From assembly GCA_012798935.1 (NCBI GenBank), contig JAAZMG010000021.1, positions 1 through 5,309 of the forward strand: a stretch of DNA of 5,309 bases, in the 5' to 3' direction. Within the stretch, counting starts at the first letter, position 1, and each line of letters starts with the position of its first letter. Source of the DNA: Tissierellia bacterium. GTDB taxonomy: Bacteria; Bacillota; Clostridia; Tissierellales; Tepidimicrobiaceae. Shown here piece after piece: positions 1-4,828 of the stretch. The notes beneath the pieces were generated by a model. It worked only from the letters and a program-made list of their open reading frames with translations, was not told the DNA's origin and did not search any database. The translations under genes and the position numbers were made by a program.

Positions 1-971
1 AATAGATTTAAAAACAATCCTACATCTGTAACTATACCTGTAGCTTGGCTGCTTCCCCTATCACTAAGCTTAGTGACTACAGCAGCATTAATATCTACAC
101 ATATCATTGGAATCCTTGCTGGGAGCATATTTCCGCTGGCAATACCGTGGAGCATAGTACCGAGAACTAGGACTATATCAGCTTTTTGCAACTGTTTGCT
201 ATAGGCCTCTTGGGCATCTATCATATCTGTAATAGTATCTGGTAGTGGACCATCATCCCTTAGGCTTCCTGCAAGGACAAAGGGAATATTATTTTTTACA
301 CATTCATACATTATACCAGAGCGAAGTATCCCAGATTTAACAGTATTTTTTATGGAGCCATATTTCATAACTTGGTTTATGGCTCTCATATGATTTCTAT
401 AACCATTGCGAGTTACATTTCCAGACTTTGCACATACCCCTAAAGAAGTACCATAAAGGTTTTTTTCTATATCATGAACAGCAACGGCATTTCCGGCTAA
501 CAAACTATCTACATAGTTTAGATCAATTAATTTTGAAAGATAATAATCACCGCCTGTATGGACTACAACAGGTCCAGCAACTATGGTTAATTTTTTATTA
601 TTACGGAATAGATCATAGGCTAAAGACTGTATGAGCATATCATTTCTTCTTTCAGAAGATACATAATTATTCATGAAGCTGAAAGGGTCATCTGCTTTAT
701 TGTTTTGGGTTTCCCTCACTATTTTTACTCCTGTGTCACCACATACTATCATATCGCCTTGTTTAATATCTCTTAATTTTCTACATGAAGCCTTATGTCC
801 ATTTACTACTATAAGAGCATCCATTCGCTGTCCTTCTACTTCTATCCACTTGTTATTATAAAATACCATAGTCTTATGGTTTGTAGTAGAATAAAAATCA
901 TCAGGTACATGTTTATCCAATTCTGCTTCTTTTAGCACTATCTCTTTATATTTTAAATCATTTAGTTTCAA
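1..971 (-). CDS. TIGR00300 / LOR-SDH family protein, probable AgrE-type ornithine cyclodeaminase (3' end outside window)
   Basis: The minus strand is open for 323 codons from a TTG at 971-969 to the window edge, so the C-terminus is missing. Residues about 130-320 carry the conserved block of this family: AGPVVVHTGG (131-140), GNAVAVHD (160-167), a glycine-rich LAGSLRDDGPLPD (233-245), GTMLHGIASGNMLP (271-284), and CVDINAAVVTKLSDRGSSQA (291-310) followed by GIVTDVG. Characterised relatives (archaeal Ocd of Methanococcus type, the C-terminal domain of cyanobacterial AgrE) convert ornithine to proline with release of ammonia, in the cytoplasm and with NAD. The motif run ends near the family's usual C-terminus, so probably only a few tens of residues are lost. 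The TTG start is chosen because GGAGGGG lies 6 bases upstream; the next in-frame ATG would be residue 35. The gene follows a T-box leader that appears to be proline-specific, which fits proline synthesis. The family has several reported activities (cyclodeaminase, arginine dihydrolase in ArgZ), so the exact reaction is inferred. Confidence 0.85.
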   Translation of the reverse strand, partial: MKLNDLKYKEIVLKEAELDKHVPDDFYSTTNHKTMVFYNNKWIEVEGQRMDALIVVNGHKASCRKLRDIKQGDMIVCGDTGVKIVRETQNNKADDPFSFMNNYVSSERRNDMLIQSLAYDLFRNNKKLTIVAGPVVVHTGGDYYLSKLIDLNYVDSLLAGNAVAVHDIEKNLYGTSLGVCAKSGNVTRNGYRNHMRAINQVMKYGSIKNTVKSGILRSGIMYECVKNNIPFVLAGSLRDDGPLPDTITDMIDAQEAYSKQLQKADIVLVLGTMLHGIASGNMLPARIPMICVDINAAVVTKLSDRGSSQATGIVTDVGLFLNL

Positions 972-977
972 TTTAAA

Positions 978-984
978 CCCCTCC
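978..984 (-). promoter_or_regulatory. Ribosome binding site that fixes the TTG start
   Basis: GGAGGGG on the minus strand lies 6 bases before the TTG at 971-969. No ATG or GTG lies at a suitable distance, so this site decides the start of the ornithine cyclodeaminase-like gene. It lies just after the T-box terminator, so it is only transcribed on read-through. Confidence 0.8.
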
Positions 985-998
985 TTATTTTGCGCAAT

Positions 999-1029
999 AA
1001 AAAAACTTCGTCCAAAAACTAGGACGAAG
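999..1029 (-). terminator. T-box attenuator terminator
   Basis: On the minus strand, GGACGAAG and its complement CTTCGTCC form a perfect 8-bp stem (1029-1022 and 1013-1006) with an 8-base loop, followed by seven T (1005-999). The 5' arm overlaps the TTCGTCCT segment that would pair with AGG of the T-box, so terminator and antiterminator exclude each other. Confidence 0.93.
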
Positions 1030-1247
1030 ATAATTCGCGGTACCACCTATATTGATTAAGTGAATATAAATCCAACTTAATCCTCTCGAAGCCCATAACG
1101 TGGGCGATACGGACAAATTTATCATTCGCAGCTAAGAGGGTGGGTTCAAAAGAAGTAATCTTAGAAGAACTTTCAGTCGGTGATTCTTCCTTCCTTTTAG
1201 AATCTTTCCTTTTACTAGTCCTCTTCATAGCCTTTTATATTTCATTA
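999..1247 (-). promoter_or_regulatory. T-box riboswitch leader, specifier most likely proline (CCC)
   Basis: The minus strand holds the parts of a T-box leader in order. Stem I is closed by AAGAGG pairing with CCTCTT (minus-strand CCTCTT at about 1140-1135). A loop-E type AGTA lies on its 5' side, and a distal hairpin GAAGAA/TTCTTC spans 1189-1164. The 3' side of the specifier loop reads GAA-CCC-A-CC (1147-1139), which places CCC at 1144-1142 followed by the usual A. A stem III hairpin GCCCA/TGGGC spans 1105-1091. The diagnostic T-box AGGTGGTACCGCG spans 1048-1036, and the terminator follows. Uncharged tRNA binds by its anticodon to the specifier and by its NCCA end to the UGGU bulge, stabilising the antiterminator and letting transcription continue. 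UGGU calls for an A discriminator base, which is compatible with tRNA-Pro but not specific to it. The T-box call is very secure; the proline call rests on the reading of stem I. Confidence 0.95.
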
Positions 1248-1253
1248 ATATTT

Positions 1254-1282
1254 ATTATACAAATTATGGTTTGAATTGTCAA
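1254..1282 (-). promoter_or_regulatory. Consensus sigma-A promoter of the T-box transcript
   Basis: The minus strand has TTGACA (1282-1277), a 17-base spacer and TATAAT (1259-1254), matching both hexamers perfectly. Transcription would start near 1247, just before stem I of the T-box. A strong constitutive promoter is typical where control is exerted by attenuation. Confidence 0.9.
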
Positions 1283-1343
1283 TGATTTTTTCATTTTTTA
1301 AGTATATAAAAATTTCAATTACATATATTTGCACTAGGTATTA

Positions 1344-1373
1344 TTGTACTAAATTGGGTATATATCATATAAT
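1344..1373 (+). promoter_or_regulatory. Probable sigma-A promoter of the HAD phosphatase gene
   Basis: TTGTAC (1344-1349), an 18-base spacer and TATAAT (1368-1373) lie 24 bases before the ATG, leaving a short leader of about 18 bases. It is divergent from the T-box promoter, with about 60 bases between the two -35 hexamers. Confidence 0.6.
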
Positions 1374-1397
1374 AATATAAAAAGATAGGGTGATTTT

Positions 1398-2123
1398 ATG
1401 AAAAATATTGTGGCTTTTTTTGATATAGATGGAACACTTTTTAGAAATTCCCTTATGATACAACATTTTAAAAAGTTAATTAAGTATGAAGTTATCGATC
1501 CTTCTATATGGTATAACAAAGTAAAAAATGTTTATGAGGAATGGGAAAAAAGATATGGGGATTTTGAACATTATTTAGAAACTTTAGCGGAGGTATATAT
1601 AGAGGAACTTAAAGGTGTAAATAAATCTTATATTGAATTCATTGCAAGCCAAGTTATAAATGTAAATGGAGATATGGTATATAAATATTCAAGGGACAAA
1701 ATTAAGTGGCATAAAGAGCAAGGTCATAAAGTGTTTTTTATATCCGGCAGCCCTGATTTTCTTGTTTCAAAGATGGCAGAGAAATATGGGGCTACAGAAT
1801 ATAAGGGAACAGCCTATTTAGTAGATGATGACAATAATTTCACAGGAGAAATAGTAAAAATGTGGAACTCTGAAAACAAGCAAAAAACCTTAGATGAGTT
1901 TGTTGGTAAATATGAAGTAGACCTTAAGAATAGCTATGCCTATGGAGATACTCCAGGAGATTTATCTATGTTAAGAATGGTAGGTAATCCAATTGCTATT
2001 AATCCAAACAAGGAACTATTGATAAACATAAGAAAGGATAAAAATCTTCTACAAAACACTGACATAATAATAGAAAGAAAAGATGTAATTTACAAATTAA
2101 AAGCGGATATAGAAACATTGTAA
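1398..2123 (+). CDS. HAD superfamily subfamily IB hydrolase (SerB-like phosphatase)
   Basis: This is a complete 241-residue cytoplasmic protein with all four HAD motifs. Motif I is FFDIDGT with nucleophile D9 and acid/base D11. Motif II is FISGSP with S116. Motif III is a lysine in NKQKTL (K161 or K163). Motif IV is YGDTPGD with D184 and D188, which bind Mg2+. The helical insert between motifs I and II (about residues 15-105) is the C1 cap of subfamily IB, the group of phosphoserine phosphatase and related phosphomonoesterases. The ATG is preceded by AGGG with 7 bases of spacing, and its own promoter lies just upstream. The substrate cannot be read from the sequence: phosphoserine is possible, but the cap is not clearly SerB, and housekeeping phosphatases of many sugars and head groups look alike. 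The gene is followed after 95 bases by a lipoprotein gene in the same direction. Confidence 0.9.
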   Translation: MKNIVAFFDIDGTLFRNSLMIQHFKKLIKYEVIDPSIWYNKVKNVYEEWEKRYGDFEHYLETLAEVYIEELKGVNKSYIEFIASQVINVNGDMVYKYSRDKIKWHKEQGHKVFFISGSPDFLVSKMAEKYGATEYKGTAYLVDDDNNFTGEIVKMWNSENKQKTLDEFVGKYEVDLKNSYAYGDTPGDLSMLRMVGNPIAINPNKELLINIRKDKNLLQNTDIIIERKDVIYKLKADIETL

Positions 2124-2153
2124 CCCTTTTTTAACCTATATTTAATATAAATT

Positions 2154-2182
2154 TTGTAATATAGGGATATAATCAATATATA
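2154..2182 (+). promoter_or_regulatory. Candidate promoter of the GerMN lipoprotein gene
   Basis: TTGTAA (2154-2159), a 17-base spacer and TATATA (2177-2182) lie 36 bases before the ATG at 2219. Each hexamer has mismatches to sigma-A consensus and the region is very A/T-rich, so this is tentative. No terminator is seen after the HAD gene, so read-through is also possible. Confidence 0.35.
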
Positions 2183-2218
2183 GGATTAAATACAAACTAA
2201 AGATTTGGGAGTGATTAT

Positions 2219-3301
2219 ATGAAGAAACGCTTATTGTTAACAACTATATTGTTGATCATTGTTCTAACATTTACAGCTTGTACAAAGATAAAAAAACCTG
2301 AGGATAACATTACTCCTGAGGAAGATAATACCAAAATCATAGAGCCTAAAGAAGAGGCTATAACTATAAAGGATTACTATCCTTTTAAAGAAAATACTAT
2401 AATGGAGTACGAAGGAGTAGGCAATGAATTTGCAGAACAAGATACCTTTTTTGAATTTATAGAGGGTGATAGAGCTCAGCTAAAAATATTTAATCCAGGA
2501 ACTGTTGTAGTGAAAATATTGGAATATAATAATGGGGAGTTAAGAGAAGTATTTAGTGAAGGTGAATTTTACCATATTGAAAATATGTTAGATACAAATG
2601 ATGAAAATAGTAATGTGCTTTTAAAAGAACCATTAAAAAAAGGTACATCATGGAGTATTTCAGGTGGTCATAAAAGATCTATTACTGGGATTGATGTAGA
2701 TATGGAAACCCCTTATAAAAAGTTTAAAGCTCTTGAGGTAACTACTGAATTAGAAGAAGGTAGAAAACAATATGATTATTATGTAAAAGGGATAGGTCAT
2801 GTAGCATCAATTTATAAAGATGGTGATTTTGAAGTAAAAACCCTTTTAGAAGAAATAGAAAATGAACCTTATGAAATTGAAACTAAATTTTATTATCCAT
2901 TATATAGTGATATAGGAACTGTATATCTAGATAGAGATATTGAATTCAGTACTAATGGAAATATTGAAAAGATATTAGAATCTAATTTTAAAAAACCTCA
3001 AACAGATAAATTAATACCTGCTATATCTGAGAATACCAAGATTAACTCAATAAAGCTAGATAGAGGCAATAGGATAGTTAGAGTAGATTTTTCCAATGAA
3101 CTATTAACGGATATGAATGCAGGAAGTTCTTTGGAAATGGAAATATTAAAGAGTATAGTAAATACTCTAGGAAATTATTATGGGGTAGAAAAAGTATATA
3201 TATCTACAGAAGGCACCCCATATAGTTCTGGACATTTTGCAATTAAGGAAGAGGAATACTTTACTGTAGATGAGGAAGATGTAAAGGAATTTGAAGACTA
3301 G
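2219..3301 (+). CDS. GerMN-domain lipoprotein
   Basis: This is a complete 360-residue protein. Residues 1-20 form a lipoprotein signal (KKR, hydrophobic core, FTAC lipobox with C21 as the lipidated cysteine), followed by a charged Glu/Lys/Asn-rich linker to about residue 50. Residues about 51-215 form an acidic, beta-rich domain beginning KDYYPFKENTIMEYEG that I recognise only as a common clostridial extracellular domain. Residues about 222-345 match the GerMN fold seen in GerM and related spore proteins: FYYPLYSDIGTVYLDRD, later RVDFSNELLTDMNAGSSLE, and VEKVYISTEG near the end. The C-terminus is strongly acidic. The protein should be anchored outside the membrane. GerMN domains occur in sporulation and germination proteins but also in other envelope proteins, so a spore role is only suggested. 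The ATG has GGGAG 7 bases upstream. A strong terminator follows the stop codon. Confidence 0.9.
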   Translation: MKKRLLLTTILLIIVLTFTACTKIKKPEDNITPEEDNTKIIEPKEEAITIKDYYPFKENTIMEYEGVGNEFAEQDTFFEFIEGDRAQLKIFNPGTVVVKILEYNNGELREVFSEGEFYHIENMLDTNDENSNVLLKEPLKKGTSWSISGGHKRSITGIDVDMETPYKKFKALEVTTELEEGRKQYDYYVKGIGHVASIYKDGDFEVKTLLEEIENEPYEIETKFYYPLYSDIGTVYLDRDIEFSTNGNIEKILESNFKKPQTDKLIPAISENTKINSIKLDRGNRIVRVDFSNELLTDMNAGSSLEMEILKSIVNTLGNYYGVEKVYISTEGTPYSSGHFAIKEEEYFTVDEEDVKEFED

Positions 3302-3312
3302 TAAGCAAACAC

Positions 3313-3346
3313 AAAGGAACCCTAGAGGTACCTCTAGGGTTCCTTT
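3313..3346. terminator. Perfect 34-bp palindrome, probable bidirectional terminator
   Basis: Two 17-base arms (AAAGGAACCCTAGAGGT and its exact complement) meet with no spacer, giving a long G/C-containing hairpin 11 bases after the stop of the lipoprotein gene. It also lies 9 bases after the stop of the convergent minus-strand reading frame. The T-rich tail on the plus strand (ATGTTTTAATT) is moderate and that on the minus strand is weak. The position between convergent frames suits a shared terminator. Confidence 0.85.
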
Positions 3347-3355
3347 ATGTTTTAA

Positions 3356-3597
3356 TTAATTATTGTCGTTTTTATTGTCGTTCTTGTTGTCGTTCCTGTT
3401 GTCATTTTTGTTTTTAAAGTTGCTACCTTTATTGCCCTTCTTATTTTTGTTAGAATCTTTTTTGTTCTTATTGTTGGTCATTTTGTCCTTGGCCCTTAAA
3501 ATTACAAGACCAGGAAATTCACCACCTTTCTTTGTTTTGTTTTCATGCTATTTAATACTTTTTACCACCACTTTACAAGTAGTTTCTAACCTCCTCT
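3356..3597 (-). pseudogene. Degraded small Lys/Asn-rich gene (no start codon, in-frame TAG)
   Basis: On the minus strand one frame runs from a strong Shine-Dalgarno GAGGAGG (3596-3590) to TAA (3358-3356) with a single TAG at 3550-3548. Upstream of the TAG it reads LETTCKVVVKSIK. Downstream it reads HENKTKKGGEFPGLVILRAK, then a low-complexity tail of Lys, Asn, Asp and Gly ending in DN(R/K)N repeats. No ATG, GTG or TTG stands at normal distance from the Shine-Dalgarno; the nearest in-frame starts are two GTG codons 18-21 bases away (3571-3566). An internal ATG at 3481-3479, with AAGGA just before it, could give a 41-residue basic peptide. I read this as a gene that lost its start and gained a nonsense codon. 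I do not recognise the family. A sequencing error, or readthrough of TAG, could also explain it. The terminator beyond the stop supports a once-real gene. Confidence 0.4.
3359..3403 (-). repeat. 12-base tandem repeat encoding DN(R/K)N
   Basis: Three units of GAC-AAY-(AGG/AAG/AAA)-AAC, plus a partial fourth, are read in frame on the minus strand as Asp-Asn-Arg/Lys-Asn at the C-terminus of the degraded small gene. On the plus strand they appear as repeated TTGTCGTT. The copies differ only at degenerate positions and at the Arg/Lys codon, which suggests expansion within a coding sequence. Confidence 0.75.
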
Positions 3598-3654
3598 TTT
3601 AAATATAGTCCTTCACATATAGTATTCCTAAATTTACAAAAATTAATATAAAAA

Positions 3655-3683
3655 TTGTGATAAAAATACAATTGTAGTAAACT
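3655..3683 (+). promoter_or_regulatory. Weak candidate sigma-A promoter
   Basis: TTGTGA (3655-3660), a 17-base spacer and TAAACT (3678-3683) stand upstream of the short ORF at 3717. Each hexamer matches consensus at four of six positions. In DNA this A/T-rich such matches arise by chance. Confidence 0.25.
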
Positions 3684-3716
3684 ATAGTTAAGGAAAAAGC
3701 AGGGGAAGTGAGAAAA

Positions 3717-3806
3717 ATGTTTTTACAAGCTTATAGTATACCTGTAAAGGAGGTTATGACTAATACAAGTCAGTTGACTTATATTAGTCATATTTTTATT
3801 TATTGA
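3717..3806 (+). CDS. Short 29-codon ORF, possible gene remnant
   Basis: ATG at 3717 is preceded by AGGGGAAGTGAG and encodes MFLQAYSIPVKEVMTNTSQL followed by nine more residues to TGA. The opening IPVKEVMT resembles the start of a CBS domain, which often reads VKDVMT, but the following residues do not continue as one. The second half coincides with the inverted repeat at 3756-3791. It may be the truncated 5' end of a CBS-containing gene, or a chance ORF. The clostridial proline-reductase activator PrdR is a candidate parent by context only. Confidence 0.25.
   Translation: MFLQAYSIPVKEVMTNTSQLTYISHIFIY
3756..3791. repeat. Imperfect 36-bp inverted repeat (terminator or binding site)
   Basis: Two 18-base arms starting ATGACTAATA match at 16 of 18 positions, with no loop, centred between 3773 and 3774. 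A T-rich stretch (ATTTTTATTTATT) follows, so it could end plus-strand transcription. It also lies about 140-170 bases before a sigma-54 promoter match, the usual distance for an activator site, and its ends carry the GACTAAT motif found again downstream. Confidence 0.5.
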
Positions 3807-3927
3807 GATTATCTATTATTAAGACTAATCCTATAAAGCCATTTAAAATGAGACTAAAAATAGTCACCCTCTCCTTTTGATCAATTTCCAAATATGTAAA
3901 AATCAACACTTGAGGTAATTATAATAA
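3807..3927. other. Non-coding stretch with further GACTA motifs
   Basis: No credible gene is seen on either strand. The stretch holds GACTAAT at 3823-3829 and a small inverted pair GACTA/TAGTC at 3852-3856 and 3861-3865, echoing the arms of the inverted repeat at 3756-3791. The rest is A/T-rich without clear structure. Confidence 0.4.
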
Positions 3928-3944
3928 TTGGCATAAGAAATGCA
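3928..3944 (+). promoter_or_regulatory. Putative sigma-54 (-24/-12) promoter
   Basis: TTGGCATAAGAAATGCA has the invariant GG and GC exactly 12 bases apart and matches YTGGCAY-N5-TTGCW except for one T to A change in the -12 element. Transcription would begin near 3955. It stands directly before the prdC remnant. Proline reductase operons in clostridia are known to be activated through sigma-54 and PrdR, which fits. With the GTG of the remnant only 7 bases past the predicted start, the leader has probably been partly deleted. Confidence 0.5.
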
Positions 3945-3961
3945 GCTATATTGACCATGGG

Positions 3962-4393
3962 GTGAAGAAAACGGAAATTAAAATACCTTTAAGGCAACAT
4001 GTAGGAGGAATCAACAATCCAGGCTTTTCAAAATCAACCTGATGATTATATAAAGATTAAGGAAAGCAATGATTATTTGGAGTTAATAAAGGAAGCTGGG
4101 GTTGTGGGAGCTGGAGGGGTAGGGTTTCCAACTCATATAAAGTTAGGAACTAAGCTTAAAGATGGATATGTAGTAATAAATACAGCAGAATGCGAACCCC
4201 TATTAAACCATAATATGGAAAAGATAATAAAAGATACAAATTTAATAGTGCGTGGTCTAAAATATGTAATGGAAATAACAGAACTAGGAAAGGTTATGTA
4301 GCTATAAAACCAAAGAATAAAAAAACACTAATCAAGTTGGGAAAAGGTATAAAAGATTATAAAGATATAGAAATGAAATATTTGCCTGATATG
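3962..4393 (+). pseudogene. prdC: prdC remnant (RnfC-like electron transfer protein of proline reductase), deleted and frameshifted
   Basis: Three frames together read as the N-terminal part of PrdC, a membrane-associated RnfC-like protein thought to pass electrons to D-proline reductase. GTG 3962 opens KKTEIKIPLRQHVG, the family N-terminus, but this frame stops at 4040-4042. A second frame (4005-4301) gives QPDDYIKIKESNDYLELIKE, then AGVVGAGGVGFPTHIKL and NTAECEPLLNHN, the conserved RnfC/PrdC nucleotide-binding region. Between the two, about 60-70 residues of the family's N-terminal lipoyl-like domain are missing. Near 4288 one base is lost: the frame changes inside ELG-KGYVAIKPKNKK, and the third frame runs on to YLPDM (about 4391-4393), where family similarity ends, although PrdC normally has over 400 residues. 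RnfC itself is less likely because DDYIKIKE and GLKYVMEIT are PrdC features. The assignment is by eye. Confidence 0.75.
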
Positions 4394-4602
4394 GTAGAAG
4401 ATATTACTAAATTAAATTCTAAAGATGAGGAAATGGCAGAAGGAGCTATAGAATAAATTAGTAATACTAAGATTCCTTCATTACAAAATAGTAGTAGATA
4501 TGAAAATAAACTTTATTACTCCTCATAGATATGACGAAATTTCCAATGCCATTATGGATGTACAACCTATAGCTACTAAGGAAGAAGAGGACCTAGGGGA
4601 AG
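4394..4602 (+). pseudogene. Remnant of a prdA/prdD-type D-proline reductase gene
   Basis: After the prdC-like part ends, the same frame continues as VEDITKLNSKDEEMAEGAIE to TAA at 4454-4456 and may already belong to a second gene. Another frame, open from about 4460, reads KIVVDMKINFITPHRY, then DEISNAIMDVQPIATK and LGEG (up to about 4602). The pattern N-x-IMD-x-x-PI-x-TK followed by LGEG is typical of the C-terminal half of PrdA/PrdD proteins, related to GrdE of glycine reductase. PrdA is a catalytic proprotein of D-proline reductase. In the family LGEG continues to a TxxLTG segment and EFGSSEG, none of which is present; the frame instead runs into unrelated A/T-rich sequence and stops at 4743-4745. 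An ATG at 4500 lies inside the conserved block and is not a real start. PrdA and PrdD cannot be told apart here. Confidence 0.6.
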
Positions 4603-4828
4603 GTTATAGGAGCATCTATTACCAACTCCTTTTTTATTTGATTAAAAGGCAAAATGAGTTACATTTTTCAGTTGTTTTGTTTAAAACTTTATTAAATTTA
4701 TTTATAGGAATAGCACCGTGCATAGAAATTGTTAATTTTATTTAAACGATAAATTATGCTATTATAATAAAGTTGTCGAAAGTTGCCGTATAATTAATAT
4801 TTATTTAACTAAAGGAAGGGGAGTGTTT
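4603..4828. other. Spacer between decayed genes and the substrate-binding protein gene
   Basis: No conserved coding sequence is recognised. A frame piece near 4603-4635 (KVIGASITNSFFI) may be a third gene scrap but matches nothing I can name. A weak inverted pair CCTTTT/AAAAGG (4629-4650) could be a poor terminator. The rest is A/T-rich and contains the candidate promoter of the next gene. Confidence 0.5.
4741..4768 (+). promoter_or_regulatory. Candidate promoter of the substrate-binding lipoprotein gene
   Basis: TTTAAA (4741-4746), 16 bases and TATAAT (4763-4768) make a fair sigma-A site. A second perfect TATAAT at 4789-4794 has no good -35 at 17 bases, and the TTGTCG at 4773 is only 10 bases away. 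Either -10 could be used. Confidence 0.4.

Noticed and set aside
428..861. Two plus-strand ORFs of 68 and 62 codons (428-634 and 673-861)
   Set aside because: Both lie antisense inside the conserved ornithine cyclodeaminase-like gene, lack ribosome sites, and give no recognisable protein.
1019..1228. Minus-strand ORF of 69 codons
   Set aside because: It lies wholly within the T-box leader; its codons coincide with stem I, the specifier loop and the T-box itself, and it has no independent support.
3363..3602. Plus-strand ORF of 79 codons rich in Leu, Phe and Ser
   Set aside because: It is the antisense reading of the Lys/Asn-rich repeat frame on the minus strand and has no ATG start with a ribosome site; its apparent membrane character is an artefact of T-rich repeats.
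3751..3806. Leader peptide starting at ATG 3756 behind AAAGGAGG
   Set aside because: Only two bases separate the Shine-Dalgarno-like sequence from the ATG, and the frame is simply the end of the 29-codon ORF; no attenuator or downstream intact gene is present.
3852..3865. Small hairpin GACTA/TAGTC as a terminator
   Set aside because: The stem is only 5 bp with an A-rich loop and no T-run follows; it is more notable as a repeat of the GACTA motif.
3957..3967. ATG at 3957 as the start of the prdC remnant
   Set aside because: It reads ATG-GGG-TGA and stops at once; the frame with the family N-terminus begins at the overlapping GTG 3962.
4500..4745. Plus-strand ORF of 81 codons as an intact gene
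   Set aside because: The frame is already coding-like before the ATG (KIVVD), the ATG falls in a conserved family block, and the second half is unrelated A/T-rich sequence, so it is a fragment.
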